Source: Paraburkholderia sp. D15 (lineage in GTDB: Bacteria; Pseudomonadota; Gammaproteobacteria; Burkholderiales; Burkholderiaceae). From it: DNA of 64,000 nucleotides. This document shows, piece by piece, positions 63,800-64,000 of the stretch. The notes beneath the pieces were generated by a model. It was not told the origin of the DNA, did no database searches, and was given only the letters and a program-made list of their open reading frames with translations. The number at the start of each line of letters is the position of its first letter. The stretch's first letter is position 1. The translations under genes and the position numbers were made by a program. The stretch lies in NCBI RefSeq assembly GCF_029910215.1, contig NZ_CP110395.1, positions 3,782,001 through 3,846,000 of the forward strand. Direction: 5' to 3'.

Positions 63800-63860
63800 C
63801 CTCCGTTTGCTTGCGGTGCTTGCCGTGCTTGCGTTTGCCTGCGTTTGCTTTCGCGTTCGT
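63800..63860. repeat. Degenerate GCTTGC/GTTTGC repeat
   Basis: Several near-copies of an eight-base unit (GTGCTTGC, GCGTTTGC) lie directly upstream of exbD. No function is apparent. Confidence 0.4.
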
Positions 63861-63955
63861 GCGCCTGCTTCGCAGTTGTTGAGGTTGGGCAGCGCTCGCG
63901 CTTGTTTCTGCCTGCATGCGCTGGTTCGGCTGGCGCCTGATGGGCCCGTCAGCAT

Positions 63956-64000
63956 CTATCCACGCTCGATCGCGCTTGCTCGCGGCGGTGCCGCCCGCGC
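63956..64000 (-). CDS. Possible C-terminus of an ExbB/TolQ-type gene
   Basis: Fourteen codons at the right edge end in TAG (63958-63956), reading ARAAPPRASAIERG. The position before exbD is where exbB or tolQ would lie. The fragment is too short for recognition. Confidence 0.3.
   Translation of the reverse strand, partial: ARAAPPRASAIERG

Overview
The window is a high-GC, gene-dense stretch of a Burkholderiaceae chromosome, most likely Paraburkholderia or Burkholderia. This is inferred from gene order and protein style: ybeZ-ybeY-corC-lnt behind miaB, dusB-fis-purH-ruvCAB, leuS-lptE-holA-proA, an FMN-riboswitch ribB, and a short beta-proteobacterial Fis. I see no insertion sequence, prophage, integrase, CRISPR array, tRNA or rRNA. 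It reads as core chromosome rather than an island.

Layout. 1-3.6 kb: the start of an MFS transporter, a gamma-glutamyltransferase-family enzyme, glpR, and a 65-residue protein behind a structured leader. 3.7-9 kb: an autoregulated-looking TetR gene, a small lipoprotein, and glpD-glpK-glpF ending in a strong terminator. 9.3-15 kb: a HAD phosphatase, ribB with its FMN riboswitch, an XRE-cupin regulator with an MFS pump, and a VOC protein divergent from a LysR gene. 15.1-21.9 kb: miaB-ybeZ-ybeY-(chaC-like)-corC-lnt. 22-26.7 kb: an M48 lipoprotein protease, a GST, pepP-ubiH. 27-32.7 kb: dusB-fis, purH, ruvC, ruvA, ruvB. 32.8-36.8 kb: tyrS-dtd-phosphatase on the minus strand and anmK on the plus strand. 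37-40 kb: erpA, rplM-rpsI, a candidate small RNA, an OsmC protein and the RNase P RNA. 40-43 kb: pyrC-DUF3025 and a class II glutamine amidotransferase. 43.3-49.2 kb: a LysR gene, gdhA and gltIJKL, all on the minus strand. 49.3-56.8 kb: purB, gntK, gntP, eda, edd and divergent hexR (gluconate and Entner-Doudoroff catabolism). 56.9-64 kb: hemJ-like gene, proA, holA, lptE, leuS, exbD and the edge of a preceding gene.

Metabolic themes are glycerol uptake and oxidation (GlpF, GlpK, GlpD under GlpR), gluconate to pyruvate plus glyceraldehyde-3-phosphate (GntP, GntK, Edd, Eda under HexR, with HexR-type palindromes in the edd/hexR gap), and glutamate/aspartate import beside glutamate dehydrogenase. 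The rest is housekeeping: DNA repair, translation, envelope biogenesis and nucleotide synthesis.

The most interesting item is a roughly 89-nt candidate small RNA at 38661-38749 (minus strand), upstream of rplM. It has its own consensus-like sigma-70 promoter and a textbook terminator. Its hairpin loop displays UCCUCCUUU, the same sequence as the anti-Shine-Dalgarno tail of 16S rRNA, and an inverted repeat lies next to its -35 box. Other notable points are a candidate three-way-junction leader before the small protein gene at 3390, a Ser replacing Asn in the second NPA motif of GlpF, -10 boxes exactly 7 nt before the ATG of pepP and ruvB (possible leaderless mRNAs), and low-complexity inserts in several otherwise conserved proteins.
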